Assembly (NCBI RefSeq): GCF_030704535.1
Contig: NC_081812.1
Span: forward strand, 15,473,001-15,537,000
Direction of reading: 5' to 3'
DNA: 64,000 bases
DNA from: Vitis vinifera
Lineage: Eukaryota; Streptophyta; Magnoliopsida; Vitales; Vitaceae
Of the stretch, positions 47,801 through 57,220 are shown in pieces (positions within the stretch are counted from its first letter, which is position 1; each line of letters opens with the position of its first letter). The notes under the pieces were generated by a model. It worked only from the letters and a program-made list of their open reading frames with translations, was not told the DNA's origin and did no database searches. A program made the position numbers and the translations under genes.

Positions 47801-50125
47801 GATTTTTTGTTCATTTTTCATTTGTTGCTTAAGCTTGAAGTCATTGCACAACTTAATCCCTTCACCTGTGACAATGCTTATAATCTCACCATAGGTTAGC
47901 TTATCATAAGGGATTTGACCGTTATACTGTTCCCTTATCTTGATCCTAATTCTCTCAGAGAAAAGCTTGGGTAATCCTGAGATGAATTTTTCTTTCCAAA
48001 AAGACTGGTTACAGTCTGACCTTAGCATGACTTTGGTTAGGAAGACTTCCTTATACCATCTAAAATCATGAAGCTTGGGACACTTAAGGTTGGTTAAGAG
48101 ATCTGCAGTTTTATCCTTAATTTTTGCAGGATCTCCAATGAAATGCTTGGATATTGAGTAGATTAGAGTAGCCACTGCATCCTCAATATCTTGGCCATCT
48201 TCGTCTTTAACAACTTCATTACTCTCATTGATCCTATAGGCTTTAAGGATACTATTCTTATCATCAGAGGTGAGATAATTATCCCACCAACCCTTAAGCT
48301 GACCTGTAAACCCAGCAACAATGGTCTGAGCTACAGCATGATCTGGCAGTCTATTGTTTAATTTATAGGCTGTACTAACCATGGTCATTTCTTGAAGCTT
48401 AGTGAGTATGTTATACTCGGTCATACCGTCTATGTTCCATTCATAGATAGTACCACTGGTGTATGAGGCTTGAGTATACTGATTTCTTTCCTCAAACTGC
48501 ATGTCAGGAAAAGTAGGCCTAGGATAGTAATTCCTAGTCTTAAAGGTTTCCAAGTTGTTAATAATTTGATTATGGGGTTCCTCAAACATCTTAATTAGTT
48601 CATCAGCTTCTTCTTCTGAACTAATATCACCTTTAATCATGTTGATTCTCTTATCAGGCTGATCAGTCAAAGGAGTAATAAGATTATTCTTAATCTTCTG
48701 ATTAATCCTATCGACAAAAGCTTGGTTGACTTGGGGATTTTCTTGGAAATCCTTAGAGAATACATATGGCTTATTTTCATTATTACTACTGATAACCTTT
48801 ATACGCTTAAAGGGATAATCTGGATATTCCTCTTGTTTGAAGAGTTCAAACCAGATCCAAAACTTAATGTTTTTCTTTTCTTGTCTTAAGTAGGCATAGA
48901 ATTCTTCTTGGTAAATGGTTCTAATGACCTTAGGGATAGTGCTAAAGAACCAATCATTTCTTTGCTTATTGACTTCAGAATAGAAGTCCTTTCTTAAGAG
49001 ATCCTTGTTGATCTCAAAGTCCTCATCACTTAGACTTATTGTGTTAATCATCTGAGAATAGGTAGGAGACATAACAGGGGACTCATCCTGTTGGGATTCC
49101 TGAGTAGACTCATTTTCCTCAGAGTAAAATGGTCTAGCCACATTGGTGTAACTTCTAACACCTGTTAGCTTAACGTTCTTAGGATTTCCTGAGCTGGATC
49201 CTTCTTCTTCCCTAGTGGTTCTAACTGGGATGGAAGAGCTTGAAGCTCTAGAGGGTTCATAAACAGAAACTCTAGGGCTGCTGGAATGTCTGAAAGATTT
49301 GGAGAAGACCAGTTCTCCTCCTCCATCTGGATATTGAACAATTTGTTCAATACTTTCAGAACGCTGTGCTATGGCTGGAACAGCATTAGCAAAATGCCAA
49401 TTTTCAGGGAAATCAACATCTTTCCACAAGATCTTCTTGGGGATGATGAAATCCGACTTATCAAGCATATCAGAGTGAAAGTAGGTGGTCTCACCTTTAG
49501 GACTGGTGCAAAGAGCCCCGGATCCTACACTTGTGTTCATGCTCTTATAAGCAAACCTGGTTATGATAGAAACAGGACTGTTTCCTGGTTTGATCTTAAA
49601 GCCATGAGTCTTAATATGCAGGACAACTGAATCTAAGATGTCTGCATCTCTTAATCTAACTGTGAAGTTAGGATAACACTGGAAATAAACTGGGCCATCA
49701 TTCAGTCCAGCTTGGACTGCGCCTATAATAGAATCTCTATATTCGAGATGCCTATTATCCCTTAAACACATGACAATAGCGGTGTTTAAACCTAATCTTG
49801 TCAAAGGCTTAGCAGCTACTTGAATCATACCAAAGTGTATGAAATTATAGCCATCTTTCTTATGCTTTTCAACGGATCTGTTATCTAGAAGTCTTATGAC
49901 TTGGTCGTCTTGTTCTAAACTGACTGTCATTTCAGAGGTCTTAATGGTATAATCTGTGAAGAACTTAAAGGTTCCTTTCTTATAAATTTCTTGATTAGAC
50001 ACCTTGGGTAATTTCCAATCATCTAAATCATTTTGAATCTTAGGATAATTGATCTCTTCACTGTTTACAACAGTATCTTGAGAATCACTGGATCTCCTAG
50101 ACATGGTTCGGAAAATTGAACTCAT
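44855..50125 (-). CDS. Component B1 polyprotein: movement protein, capsid with zinc knuckle, protease, plus fused second protein (1,756 aa)
   Basis: One open frame. Residues about 30-260 are a caulimovirid 30K-type movement protein, nearly identical in A and B2 up to about residue 440. Next comes a capsid region with motif GQLKGWWDNYL and a basic stretch before the CCHC knuckle CFKCGKVGHFKKDC (856-869). A short coiled coil precedes the aspartic protease, IALIDSGAAENC with Asp1097. No reverse transcriptase follows: about 25 residues after the protease-like region the frame passes into a decayed RNase H tail (CISKF...ILNQEFLLR), then M1304 opens a different 453-residue protein (MAPKKNTQ..., KSRYWQNDLNQSLLVIEREF, SFPFWFYSWWIYYG) of unknown function. 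The first ATG is used because it follows the short leader after the primer-binding site, as in A. No stop or frameshift: an old copy that is still intact as a reading frame. Confidence 0.9.
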   Translation of the reverse strand: MSSIFRTMSRRSSDSQDTVVNSEEINYPKIQNDLDDWKLPKVSNQEIYKKGTFKFFTDYTIKTSEMTVSLEQDDQVIRLLDNRSVEKHKKDGYNFIHFGMIQVAAKPLTRLGLNTAIVMCLRDNRHLEYRDSIIGAVQAGLNDGPVYFQCYPNFTVRLRDADILDSVVLHIKTHGFKIKPGNSPVSIITRFAYKSMNTSVGSGALCTSPKGETTYFHSDMLDKSDFIIPKKILWKDVDFPENWHFANAVPAIAQRSESIEQIVQYPDGGGELVFSKSFRHSSSPRVSVYEPSRASSSSIPVRTTREEEGSSSGNPKNVKLTGVRSYTNVARPFYSEENESTQESQQDESPVMSPTYSQMINTISLSDEDFEINKDLLRKDFYSEVNKQRNDWFFSTIPKVIRTIYQEEFYAYLRQEKKNIKFWIWFELFKQEEYPDYPFKRIKVISSNNENKPYVFSKDFQENPQVNQAFVDRINQKIKNNLITPLTDQPDKRINMIKGDISSEEEADELIKMFEEPHNQIINNLETFKTRNYYPRPTFPDMQFEERNQYTQASYTSGTIYEWNIDGMTEYNILTKLQEMTMVSTAYKLNNRLPDHAVAQTIVAGFTGQLKGWWDNYLTSDDKNSILKAYRINESNEVVKDEDGQDIEDAVATLIYSISKHFIGDPAKIKDKTADLLTNLKCPKLHDFRWYKEVFLTKVMLRSDCNQSFWKEKFISGLPKLFSERIRIKIREQYNGQIPYDKLTYGEIISIVTGEGIKLCNDFKLKQQMKNEQKIYKNEFGSFCSQFGFSQKETMPPSKQKPSRKPSKDKFYHSKRGTHDNYRMNDTKHSRHVQRRVNKDTQKRVETPLDVKPIICFKCGKVGHFKKDCRVKQKINNLSVSDDLKNMLCKVMLNSDSESRNDSDNEDDINQLDSSGDVSSQSSSDQDVCIKGNCNCRPKTINVISQDQEFILDTLRKVEDEKTKQNLYEVFKKSVVKVEAKKTVNPYNLNDILNRFDQQSPKDVSIKELHEEVKQHKKEIKELRQFISLGLSDLQDQINRIGNQEIHTDIPESSHVNDNETNTFLNTVSRVIFQRWEISLTIVVKDKFVFDIIALIDSGAAENCLQESLVPIPLCEETSESLFGANGQRLAIKYKLTDVHIRNHDICIKQTFILVKNLKEKALLGIPFLSSIYPLWVDNQGIRTKLSDKEILFEFTNPIGCITPLNQEINLVGLDVPSKLIGNQFMHNDIFLCISKFQIGILNQEFLLRIIFKDFEKIKNMTFMYDLIHWYIILKSKFQSYFIKGDYFNPNQLSREFCRVHEIMAPKKNTQASSSQKSQSGQTNQSPSTHKMLWSQQVEEEEAQLLAKLHSSKPMHESSHMPNKMLTLYYDHSDHSKPIKATQYPATSGSQTFKQVTMANPSQKELATSSSFSSKQIVVAANPTPLSTKSRYWQNDLNQSLLVIEREFFSENPREIAAKAFQENFHYPSGDILKTREFYEAVLMETGSVKIKHHADKFSNIGLAFSTCHIYKILTVKQWGGNPNLSREFSEPSKPRFFNYWDYQRAWFNAFLIQNRDFHHSWMFYFPSKNQLSSFPFWFYSWWIYYGPNIKILPKPILDGFELFRSSFNIPRELSAFPPLLFFFSNFGLAWIVQWDYIIITDESAAFPSLGRTFKTKWWDALKNDASTDAVKQYFLKNPSQVSASDDMSQFLLKKQQLQAMLAAAKTPQEFQKILDEGSSSFSQENSYAESDDSTSYLPDNGDDCEGILPPIRRSK

Positions 50126-50325
50126 TTTAGGGTTTTTGATCTAGAGCCTAATAGCAGATTGACAAACCTTATGAGACGTCACCCCAACCCTCTTACAGCC
50201 TAACAAACGCCTATCCACGGCTAACAACGGCTCAACCGGCAGGGCTCGCGCTCCCAGGCACACTGCTACCTATCCTAGGATAGTCCAAGAACACCCAAAA
50301 CAAGGACCCAACTTCCCTCCCACAT

Positions 50326-50338
50326 GGCTCTGATACCA
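50326..50338 (-). other. Primer-binding site (initiator tRNA-Met) of B1
   Basis: TGGTATCAGAGCC on the minus strand complements the 3' end of plant initiator tRNA-Met, the usual primer for minus-strand DNA synthesis in Caulimoviridae. It lies 213 bp before the ORF start at 50,125. Confidence 0.9.
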
Positions 50339-50439
50339 TAGACACCCAGGACAAGGTCATATGCAAATGAACAAATGAATTACGCCAGGGATTCAAAACA
50401 AAGAAGAGGGTTAGAAAATACAAAAGATATCCAACAAAG

Positions 50440-50965
50440 AAATTTAAAGAGAAGGAACCAAAAACTTGTTAGTTCATAAAACCGACCATGTAGGCGGTAT
50501 AAAATGAAAACATAAACTTAAAAACAAAGCTTAATTAAAACCGACCATGTAGGCGGTACAAGAACATAAAATAAAATGAAAAACAAAACATAATTAAAAA
50601 CCATCCATATAGGAGGTAATCAAAACATACTTATATATTACATAAGGAGAAATATCTTACAATGGATAAGGGAAGAAAGCTTGAAGAAAGCTTGAAGAGG
50701 TTACATGATGAGAGAGAGAGAAGAGAGAAGGAAGAGAGAGAAAGAAGAGAGAAGGGAGAGCTTCAGCTTAGGAGAGAAAAATGAAACGTGCTTACAACTG
50801 AGGACCGAGCCTCCTTAAATAGGCAAAAAAGGAATTTTGAACAGTAACCATGAACAGTAGACCCGTGCTTGAATAGTGAATAGTGAACAGTAAAGGGAAC
50901 TGTAGCAATATTGACTTTTGACTCGGAAGCTTGCTTTCGGCTGGAATGACTGCTGATCAGTTTAA
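50440..50965 (-). promoter_or_regulatory. Intergenic region of truncated A' joining B1: promoter, CT-rich leader, hairpin trio
   Basis: Same as 58,488-59,030 in opposite orientation. TATA box CTATTTAAG at 50,814-50,822, CT-rich leader at about 50,709-50,765 (GA-rich on the plus strand), hairpin motifs at 50,481-50,617. It matches the B1-end region (44,233-44,688) up to about 50,891, then becomes specific to A. Confidence 0.8.
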
Positions 50966-52264
50966 TCAGGGAGGAATATATTCCGAGCGGTGATCCATTA
51001 GGAGTTGAGTATCTTGAATAGTGGATTTGAACGGTAAAGGATCAATCTTTTTGCTGCAAAATATCTGATGTAGGGAATCTGCAGCAATGAGATGCCCCAT
51101 GTTATTTGGGTAGGCTTCAAAGTCTCTGCTGATGACTCTGGCTCTCCAATGCTTGATTTGCTTAATAATTGGTTCTCCGCAAATGTCGGATTGAACTAAG
51201 GGACTGGACAGAAGAGTAGGTCTTCTATTCTGGTAGTGAATATTAACATAGTGTTGTGCTGGAATAACATTGCCTCTAGAAATCCATTCAGGTGCTTTGC
51301 TAATAAAAATGGCATCAGTAAACTTCTTGTTTAGCTTAAAACCTTGGGTTAAGCTTAGATTAACCTTTCTGCCAAAATTGCTAGCTTGACTTGGATCAGA
51401 ACAGATAAGTTGGTAAACTAAACCATAATCAAGAAGTTTTTCAGGAGTTAGGATTAAAACTTCCCCATTAAAGGCAAGGTTAATTGGCTGGTAGTACTGT
51501 AGATCAATGCAAGCTCTGCTGATAGTAAAATTCCTATTGCAGTTGCAAATTGGCTTGTTGTCTTGTTGGTGAAGAAGCGGTTCAGTACAACTTCTGCAAA
51601 GCTTTGAGCCATCAAATTCCATTTCCTTGGTTAAATTTAATCCTGGAACACTGAGACCAGGAATGGCTGAGAAATAAATGTGCAGATCCTGAAGATAAGC
51701 CGAAATAAAAATTTGTTTTTCTTCTGCACTGGACTTGGCCTTTTCACAAATTAGCTGATAAAGATCAGCTGGCTTAAGAGTAGACAAGAGCTCACTCCTT
51801 CGGTGAAACATTCTAAAGATAATGCACTCCTGCTCATCCTTACTTAATTTCTCATCCACCAGTGGGGTGAATGGTTTTTTCTCACCAATTTCCAGTGGGG
51901 AAAAAGGGGCTTGGCTTATATCTTTTTTGTGAAAATTAGCTATTTCTAGCTTTTTCTCAAGGGTCCTGCACCTATCCTGCAAATCACAAATACTTTTATG
52001 AACAGATAAGGGGTTAGTATCAAAAGTAGATAAGTTTAAGGGGATGGGTTCTTCCACCAAAGGTAGAGAACCAGAAATATTTCCTTCTTCCACAACAGGG
52101 GAGGAAGGATGCTTAAGAATAGGAGGATTAGGATCAGAAGTAGATCCCTGAGATCTCGAAGCAAAATCATAATACAAAGGCTTGAATTTTTCTGATAAGA
52201 CTGAGTGAGGTTTCATGTAAGATGATGGTTTCTTAAAGGATTGCTTTTCTGTTTTGGGAGCCAT
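50966..52264 (-). CDS. Component A' second ORF (432 aa), function unknown
   Basis: Minus-strand copy of the ORF at 57,189-58,487; the two protein sequences look the same throughout. Start MAPKTEKQSF at 52,264; the frame is open a little further upstream but only from a GTG. See the plus-strand copy for description. It overlaps the end of the truncated RNase H frame. Confidence 0.85.
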   Translation of the reverse strand: MAPKTEKQSFKKPSSYMKPHSVLSEKFKPLYYDFASRSQGSTSDPNPPILKHPSSPVVEEGNISGSLPLVEEPIPLNLSTFDTNPLSVHKSICDLQDRCRTLEKKLEIANFHKKDISQAPFSPLEIGEKKPFTPLVDEKLSKDEQECIIFRMFHRRSELLSTLKPADLYQLICEKAKSSAEEKQIFISAYLQDLHIYFSAIPGLSVPGLNLTKEMEFDGSKLCRSCTEPLLHQQDNKPICNCNRNFTISRACIDLQYYQPINLAFNGEVLILTPEKLLDYGLVYQLICSDPSQASNFGRKVNLSLTQGFKLNKKFTDAIFISKAPEWISRGNVIPAQHYVNIHYQNRRPTLLSSPLVQSDICGEPIIKQIKHWRARVISRDFEAYPNNMGHLIAADSLHQIFCSKKIDPLPFKSTIQDTQLLMDHRSEYIPP

Positions 52265-52844
52265 GGTCTTGTGAATCCTGCAAAAATTCACGAGTTAGGA
52301 AATCAGGGATTGAGTTATTTTCTCCTTTAATATACTCAATTTGAAAATCAAAATTGCTTAAAATAGCTTGCCATCTAGCAAAAATATGTTTAGAAGCTAT
52401 ATTTTTAACATCTTTTTGTAAAACTGATTTTGCAGATTTGCAATCCACTCTTAATAAAAATTCCTGATTTAAAAGATCGTCTTGAAATTTTGAAATGCAT
52501 AAAACAATGCTTAAAATTTCCTTTTTGATGGTGCTGTAGTTGAGTTGGACATGGTTCCAGGTTCCAGAAGTGAATCTAACCAACAATTCTTGGTTATTAC
52601 TTCTTTGCTTAAGAATTCCACCAAAACCTATATCAGAAGCATCAGTCTCAACAATCTTAAAGGCTTTATGATCAGCTAAGGCGAGACATGGTAGAGTTTT
52701 GACTCTAGACTTTACTATTTTAACAATCTTGGTATGATCCTCATTCCAAGGAACTGGATTTTTCTTAAGTCTTTGTCTTAAAGGGGCACATAATTGGCTT
52801 AAATCTTGTATGAAATCTGACACATAATTAAGGCTTCCTAAGAA
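52233..52844 (-). pseudogene. Component A' ORF1 remnant: RNase H end only
   Basis: Corresponds to 56,609-57,220 of the complete A ORF1 (last part of the reverse-transcriptase connection and RNase H). It begins abruptly inside the GSLNYVSDF region at the junction at 52,844/52,845, so movement protein, protease and polymerase are missing. RNase H residues are the same except at least one change (NHVQ for NHAQ). It has no promoter or proper start; the Met at 52,823 is internal. Confidence 0.9.
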
Positions 52845-52879
52845 GGATATTGGCTTGAATCATACCACATAATTGGTGG
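52845..52879. other. 35-bp filler at the head-to-head junction
   Basis: Sequence between the end of A' (minus) and the start of A (plus) that matches neither side (ggatattggcttgaatcata at its left). This resembles filler DNA left by end joining. Confidence 0.7.
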
Positions 52880-52921
52880 ATTCATTTGTTCATTTGCATA
52901 TGACCTTGTCCTGGGTGTCTA

Positions 52922-52934
52922 TGGTATCAGAGCC
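52922..52934 (+). other. Primer-binding site (initiator tRNA-Met) of component A
   Basis: TGGTATCAGAGCC, 200 bp before the A ORF1 start. The viral plus arm begins only about 42 bp upstream of it (52,880), so this A copy lacks its own promoter and most of its leader on the 5' side; those elements are present at its 3' end. Confidence 0.9.
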
Positions 52935-53134
52935 ATGTGGGAGGGAAGTTGGGTCCTTGTTTTGGGTGTTCTTGGACTATCCTAGGATAGGTAGCAGTGT
53001 GCCTGGGAGCGCGAGCCCTGCCGGTTGAGCCGTTGTTAGCCGTGGATAGGCGTTTGTTAGGCTGTAAGTGGGTTGGGGTGACGTCTCATAAGGTTTGTCA
53101 ATCTGCTATTAGGCTCTAGATCAAAAACCCTAAA

Positions 53135-56100
53135 ATGAGTTCAATTTTCCGAACCATGTCTAGGAGATCCAGTGATTCTCAAGATACTGTTGTAAACAGT
53201 GAAGAGATCAATTATCCTAAGATTCAAAATGATTTAGATGATTGGAAATTACCCAAGGTGTCTAATCAAGAAATTTATAAGAAAGGAACCTTTAAGTTCT
53301 TCACAGATTATACCATTAAGACCTCTGAAATGACAGTCAGTTTAGAACAAGACGACCAAGTCATAAGACTTCTAGATAACAGATCCGTTGAAAAGCATAA
53401 GAAAGATGGCTATAATTTCATACACTTTGGTATGATTCAAGTAGCTGCTAAGCCTTTGACAAGATTAGGTTTAAACACCGCTATTGTCATGTGTTTAAGG
53501 GATAATAGGCATCTCGAATATAGAGATTCTATTATAGGCGCAGTCCAAGCTGGACTGAATGATGGCCCAGTTTATTTCCAGTGTTATCCTAACTTCACAG
53601 TTAGATTAAGAGATGCAGACATCTTAGATTCAGTTGTCCTGCATATTAAGACTCATGGCTTTAAGATCAAACCAGGAAACAGTCCTGTTTCTATCATAAC
53701 CAGGTTTGCTTATAAGAGCATGAACACAAGCGTAGGATCCGGGGCTCTTTGCACCAGTCCTAAAGGTGAGACCACCTACTTTCACTCTGATATGCTTGAT
53801 AAGTCGGATTTCATCATCCCCAAGAAGATCTTGTGGAAAGATGTTGATTTCCCTGAAAATTGGCATTTTGCTAATGCTGTTCCAGCCATTGCACAGCGTT
53901 CTGAAAGTATTGAACAAATTGTTCAATATCCAGATGGAGGAGGAGAACTGGTCTTCTCCAAATCTTTCAGACATTCCAGCAGCCCTAGAGTTTCTGTTTA
54001 TGAACCCTCTAGAGCTTCAAGCTCTTCCATCCCAGTTAGAACCACTAGGGAAGAAGGAGGATCCAGCTCAGGAAACCCTAAGAACGTTAAGCTTACAGGT
54101 GTCAGAAGTTACACCAATGTGGCTAGACCATTTTACAGTGAAGAAAATGAGTCTACTCAGGAATCCCAACAGGATGAGTCCCCTGTTATGTCTCCTACCT
54201 ATTCCCAGATGATTAACACTATAAGCCTAAGTGATGAGGACTTTGAGATCAACAAGGATCTCTTAAGAAAGGACTTCTATTCTGAAGTCAATAAGCAAAG
54301 AAATGATTGGTTCTTTAGCACTATCCCTAAGGTCATTAGAACCATTTACCAAGAAGAATTCTATGCTTACTTAAGACAAGAAAAGAAAAATATTAAGTTT
54401 TGGATTTGGTTTGAACTCTTCAAACAAGAGGAATATCCAGAATATCCTTGTAAGTATATCAACAACACCTCTACAAAAGCCAAGATATGGAAAACCAGTG
54501 ACAACATTGTTATAGAATCCATTCATCCTCCTGAAGCTAAGATAGAAAAGAATATTAATGGAACCATAGTCACAGCTTCACCTTTTAAGACTAAGCCAGA
54601 GGATAAAGGAACTGCTAGTGCATCCGATATTAGAAGGATTATGGAACAAATCAATTATACTAATATGTTTCTCATAACCCTTGGAAATCAAGTTAATAGA
54701 GTTGAGGAGATTATTGAAATTCAGGATCACCTTAAGAAGCCTTTTGTTAAGAATGATAATAAGCCTTTGTTTAAGCCTTTTGAATTATCTAAGAAATTCC
54801 AGGAAAATCCTCAAATTGATCAAGCTTTCATTGATAAAATAAGCCAAAAAGTTAAAGATAATCTTGTTATCCCTGAAACACCTCAACCTTCCCATAGGAG
54901 AATCCTTTTGGTTAAAAGGAATATTAGTCCAAAAGCAAAGGATAATGGACTAATTAGGCTAACCAGAGAACCTTCTATCCAAAACCCTTTTAAGGATCAT
55001 GAGGATAAACAAGAAAAAAGGATTATCCTTAATGCCCTGACTATTAAAGATCTTCAAGAAGAAATAGGGCAGTATAAGAAGGATATTGAGAATCTAAGAC
55101 AACCTACAAGCTCAGAAATCCCTGTCCCTCAGGATTATATCAACAGGGTAGGTTTTTACCACAGTAGTACTAGAAAGGAAGACTTTGAAGAAGTTCTTGA
55201 ATCTTCACAAGACAATAGTGATAAGATAAATGCATACTTAAATACTATTAGTAAAGTTATCTTCCAAAGGTGGGAAGTCTCCCTTACTATAGTAATTAAG
55301 AATAAATTTATCCTTGATATTATTGCTTTAATTGATTCAGGTGCAGCTTTGAATTGCCTACAAGAAGGTCTTGTACCGACCCAATTTTATGAGAAAACCA
55401 GGCAAGCCCTCTTTGGTGCTAATGGTAAAAAGCTTATTATCAAGTACAAGCTATCTAATGCCCATATTTGTAACCAAGGCATTTGCATTAAGCAAACCTT
55501 CATTCTTGTTAAAGATCTCAAGGAGAAAGTCCTCCTTGGTGTCCCTTTCTTAAGCTCCATCTTTCCTATGTGGGTAGATGATCAAGGTATAAAGACTAAA
55601 CTTTTAGATAAGGAAATTCTGTTTGAATTTGCCAATCCACCTGGAGAAAGAAGTATAAACACCATAAAAGATCAGGTGATTAAGGCTAAGAAAAATCATA
55701 TTAATCTCTTAAAACAAGAGATTGCTTTGGTTAGAATAGAAGATCAACTGAAGATTAAGAAAACCCAAGATGCTATAGAAAGCCTTAAGAATAAGATTAT
55801 TAAGGAAGTCTGTTCTAACATTCCTAATGCTTTTTGGCACAGGAAGCAGCATGAGGTAGAATTACCCTATGAGCCTGATTTTAGTGAGAAAAATATTCCC
55901 ACTAAAGCAAGACCAATCCAAATGAACAAGGATTTGTTAAGCTATTGTGAAAAAGAAATCCAGGATCTCATGGATAAGAAGTTGATAAGGAAGTCTAAAT
56001 CCCCTTGGAGTTGTTCAGCTTTTTATGTTCAGAAACAAGCAGAACTTGAAAGAGGAACACCTAGACTAGTCATCAACTATAAGCCCCTCAATGATGTTTT

Positions 56101-57220
56101 AAGATGGATCAGGTATCCTATCCCAAATAAAAAAGACCTCCTTCAAAGATTAGGGAAGTCCAAAGTTTTCTCTAAGTTTGACATGAAATCAGGATTTTGG
56201 CAAATCCAGATTGAAGAAAAAGATAGGTACAAAACAGCCTTTGTGGTCCCATTTGGTCATTACGAGTGGAATGTAATGCCCTTTGGCCTTAAGAATGCAC
56301 CTTCTGAGTTTCAAAACATAATGAATGAAATCTTTAACCAGTTTTCTGATTTCATTATTGTTTACATTGATGATGTTTTGATTTACTCAGATTCTGTTGA
56401 GCAGCATTGGAAACATCTCAATAGGTTTATTGAGACTGTTAAGAGCAATGGTTTAAGCTTGTCAGCCACTAAGATTAACCTCTTTCAAACTAAAGTAAGA
56501 TTCCTAGGCCATCATATTCACCAAGGAACATTCACCCCCATTCAAAGGTCAATTGAGTTTGCTGATAAGTTCCCTGATGAAATTAAGGATAAGAAACAAT
56601 TGCAACGTTTCTTAGGAAGCCTTAATTATGTGTCAGATTTCATACAAGATTTAAGCCAATTATGTGCCCCTTTAAGACAAAGACTTAAGAAAAATCCAGT
56701 TCCTTGGAATGAGGATCATACCAAGATTGTTAAAATAGTAAAGTCTAGAGTCAAAACTCTACCATGTCTCGCCTTAGCTGATCATAAAGCCTTTAAGATT
56801 GTTGAGACTGATGCTTCTGATATAGGTTTTGGTGGAATTCTTAAGCAAAGAAGTAATAACCAAGAATTGTTGGTTAGATTCACTTCTGGAACCTGGAACC
56901 ATGCCCAACTCAACTACAGCACCATCAAAAAGGAAATTTTAAGCATTGTTTTATGCATTTCAAAATTTCAAGACGATCTTTTAAATCAGGAATTTTTATT
57001 AAGAGTGGATTGCAAATCTGCAAAATCAGTTTTACAAAAAGATGTTAAAAATATAGCTTCTAAACATATTTTTGCTAGATGGCAAGCTATTTTAAGCAAT
57101 TTTGATTTTCAAATTGAGTATATTAAAGGAGAAAATAACTCAATCCCTGATTTCCTAACTCGTGAATTTTTGCAGGATTCACAAGACCATGGCTCCCAAA
57201 ACAGAAAAGCAATCCTTTAA
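53135..57220 (+). CDS. Component A polyprotein: movement protein, protease, reverse transcriptase, RNase H (1,361 aa), no capsid
   Basis: Open from ATG 53,135 to the stop. Movement protein at about 30-260; near-identity with B ends at about residue 435 (QEEYP). The capsid and zinc knuckle present in B are missing; a linker of about 250 residues takes their place, part of which (FQENPQ, a coiled coil near 630-655) matches B on either side of its capsid. Then the aspartic protease with IALIDSGAA (Asp734), reverse transcriptase (about 890-1,120; YIDD at 1,077-1,080) and RNase H with visible Asp1226, Glu1267 and Asp1292. Replication would use reverse transcription of a pregenomic RNA in the cytoplasm (family knowledge). 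No broken catalytic residue was seen. It would depend on B, or another virus, for a capsid. Confidence 0.93.
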   Translation: MSSIFRTMSRRSSDSQDTVVNSEEINYPKIQNDLDDWKLPKVSNQEIYKKGTFKFFTDYTIKTSEMTVSLEQDDQVIRLLDNRSVEKHKKDGYNFIHFGMIQVAAKPLTRLGLNTAIVMCLRDNRHLEYRDSIIGAVQAGLNDGPVYFQCYPNFTVRLRDADILDSVVLHIKTHGFKIKPGNSPVSIITRFAYKSMNTSVGSGALCTSPKGETTYFHSDMLDKSDFIIPKKILWKDVDFPENWHFANAVPAIAQRSESIEQIVQYPDGGGELVFSKSFRHSSSPRVSVYEPSRASSSSIPVRTTREEGGSSSGNPKNVKLTGVRSYTNVARPFYSEENESTQESQQDESPVMSPTYSQMINTISLSDEDFEINKDLLRKDFYSEVNKQRNDWFFSTIPKVIRTIYQEEFYAYLRQEKKNIKFWIWFELFKQEEYPEYPCKYINNTSTKAKIWKTSDNIVIESIHPPEAKIEKNINGTIVTASPFKTKPEDKGTASASDIRRIMEQINYTNMFLITLGNQVNRVEEIIEIQDHLKKPFVKNDNKPLFKPFELSKKFQENPQIDQAFIDKISQKVKDNLVIPETPQPSHRRILLVKRNISPKAKDNGLIRLTREPSIQNPFKDHEDKQEKRIILNALTIKDLQEEIGQYKKDIENLRQPTSSEIPVPQDYINRVGFYHSSTRKEDFEEVLESSQDNSDKINAYLNTISKVIFQRWEVSLTIVIKNKFILDIIALIDSGAALNCLQEGLVPTQFYEKTRQALFGANGKKLIIKYKLSNAHICNQGICIKQTFILVKDLKEKVLLGVPFLSSIFPMWVDDQGIKTKLLDKEILFEFANPPGERSINTIKDQVIKAKKNHINLLKQEIALVRIEDQLKIKKTQDAIESLKNKIIKEVCSNIPNAFWHRKQHEVELPYEPDFSEKNIPTKARPIQMNKDLLSYCEKEIQDLMDKKLIRKSKSPWSCSAFYVQKQAELERGTPRLVINYKPLNDVLRWIRYPIPNKKDLLQRLGKSKVFSKFDMKSGFWQIQIEEKDRYKTAFVVPFGHYEWNVMPFGLKNAPSEFQNIMNEIFNQFSDFIIVYIDDVLIYSDSVEQHWKHLNRFIETVKSNGLSLSATKINLFQTKVRFLGHHIHQGTFTPIQRSIEFADKFPDEIKDKKQLQRFLGSLNYVSDFIQDLSQLCAPLRQRLKKNPVPWNEDHTKIVKIVKSRVKTLPCLALADHKAFKIVETDASDIGFGGILKQRSNNQELLVRFTSGTWNHAQLNYSTIKKEILSIVLCISKFQDDLLNQEFLLRVDCKSAKSVLQKDVKNIASKHIFARWQAILSNFDFQIEYIKGENNSIPDFLTREFLQDSQDHGSQNRKAIL

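Noticed and set aside
49286..49630. 114-residue frames opposite the movement protein (also 53,630-53,974 and 59,831-60,175)
   Set aside because: Antisense shadows repeated only because the movement protein sequence is repeated.
50232..50423. 63-residue frame near the primer-binding site (also 59,038-59,229)
   Set aside because: Lies in the viral leader; starts just before the primer-binding site and shows no protein-like features. A small leader uORF cannot be excluded, but nothing supports it.
44233..50890. LTR retrotransposon: the near-identical 450-bp blocks at 44,233-44,688 and 50,437-50,891 look like LTRs
   Set aside because: No integrase; a 30K-type movement protein is present, and the blocks are intergenic regions of tandem circular genomes (promoter and leader), with further copies at 58,556-59,030. 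Caulimovirid is the better reading.
52922..52934. Possible tRNA gene fragment
   Set aside because: Only 13 bases match the complement of the tRNA-Met 3' end; it is a primer-binding site.
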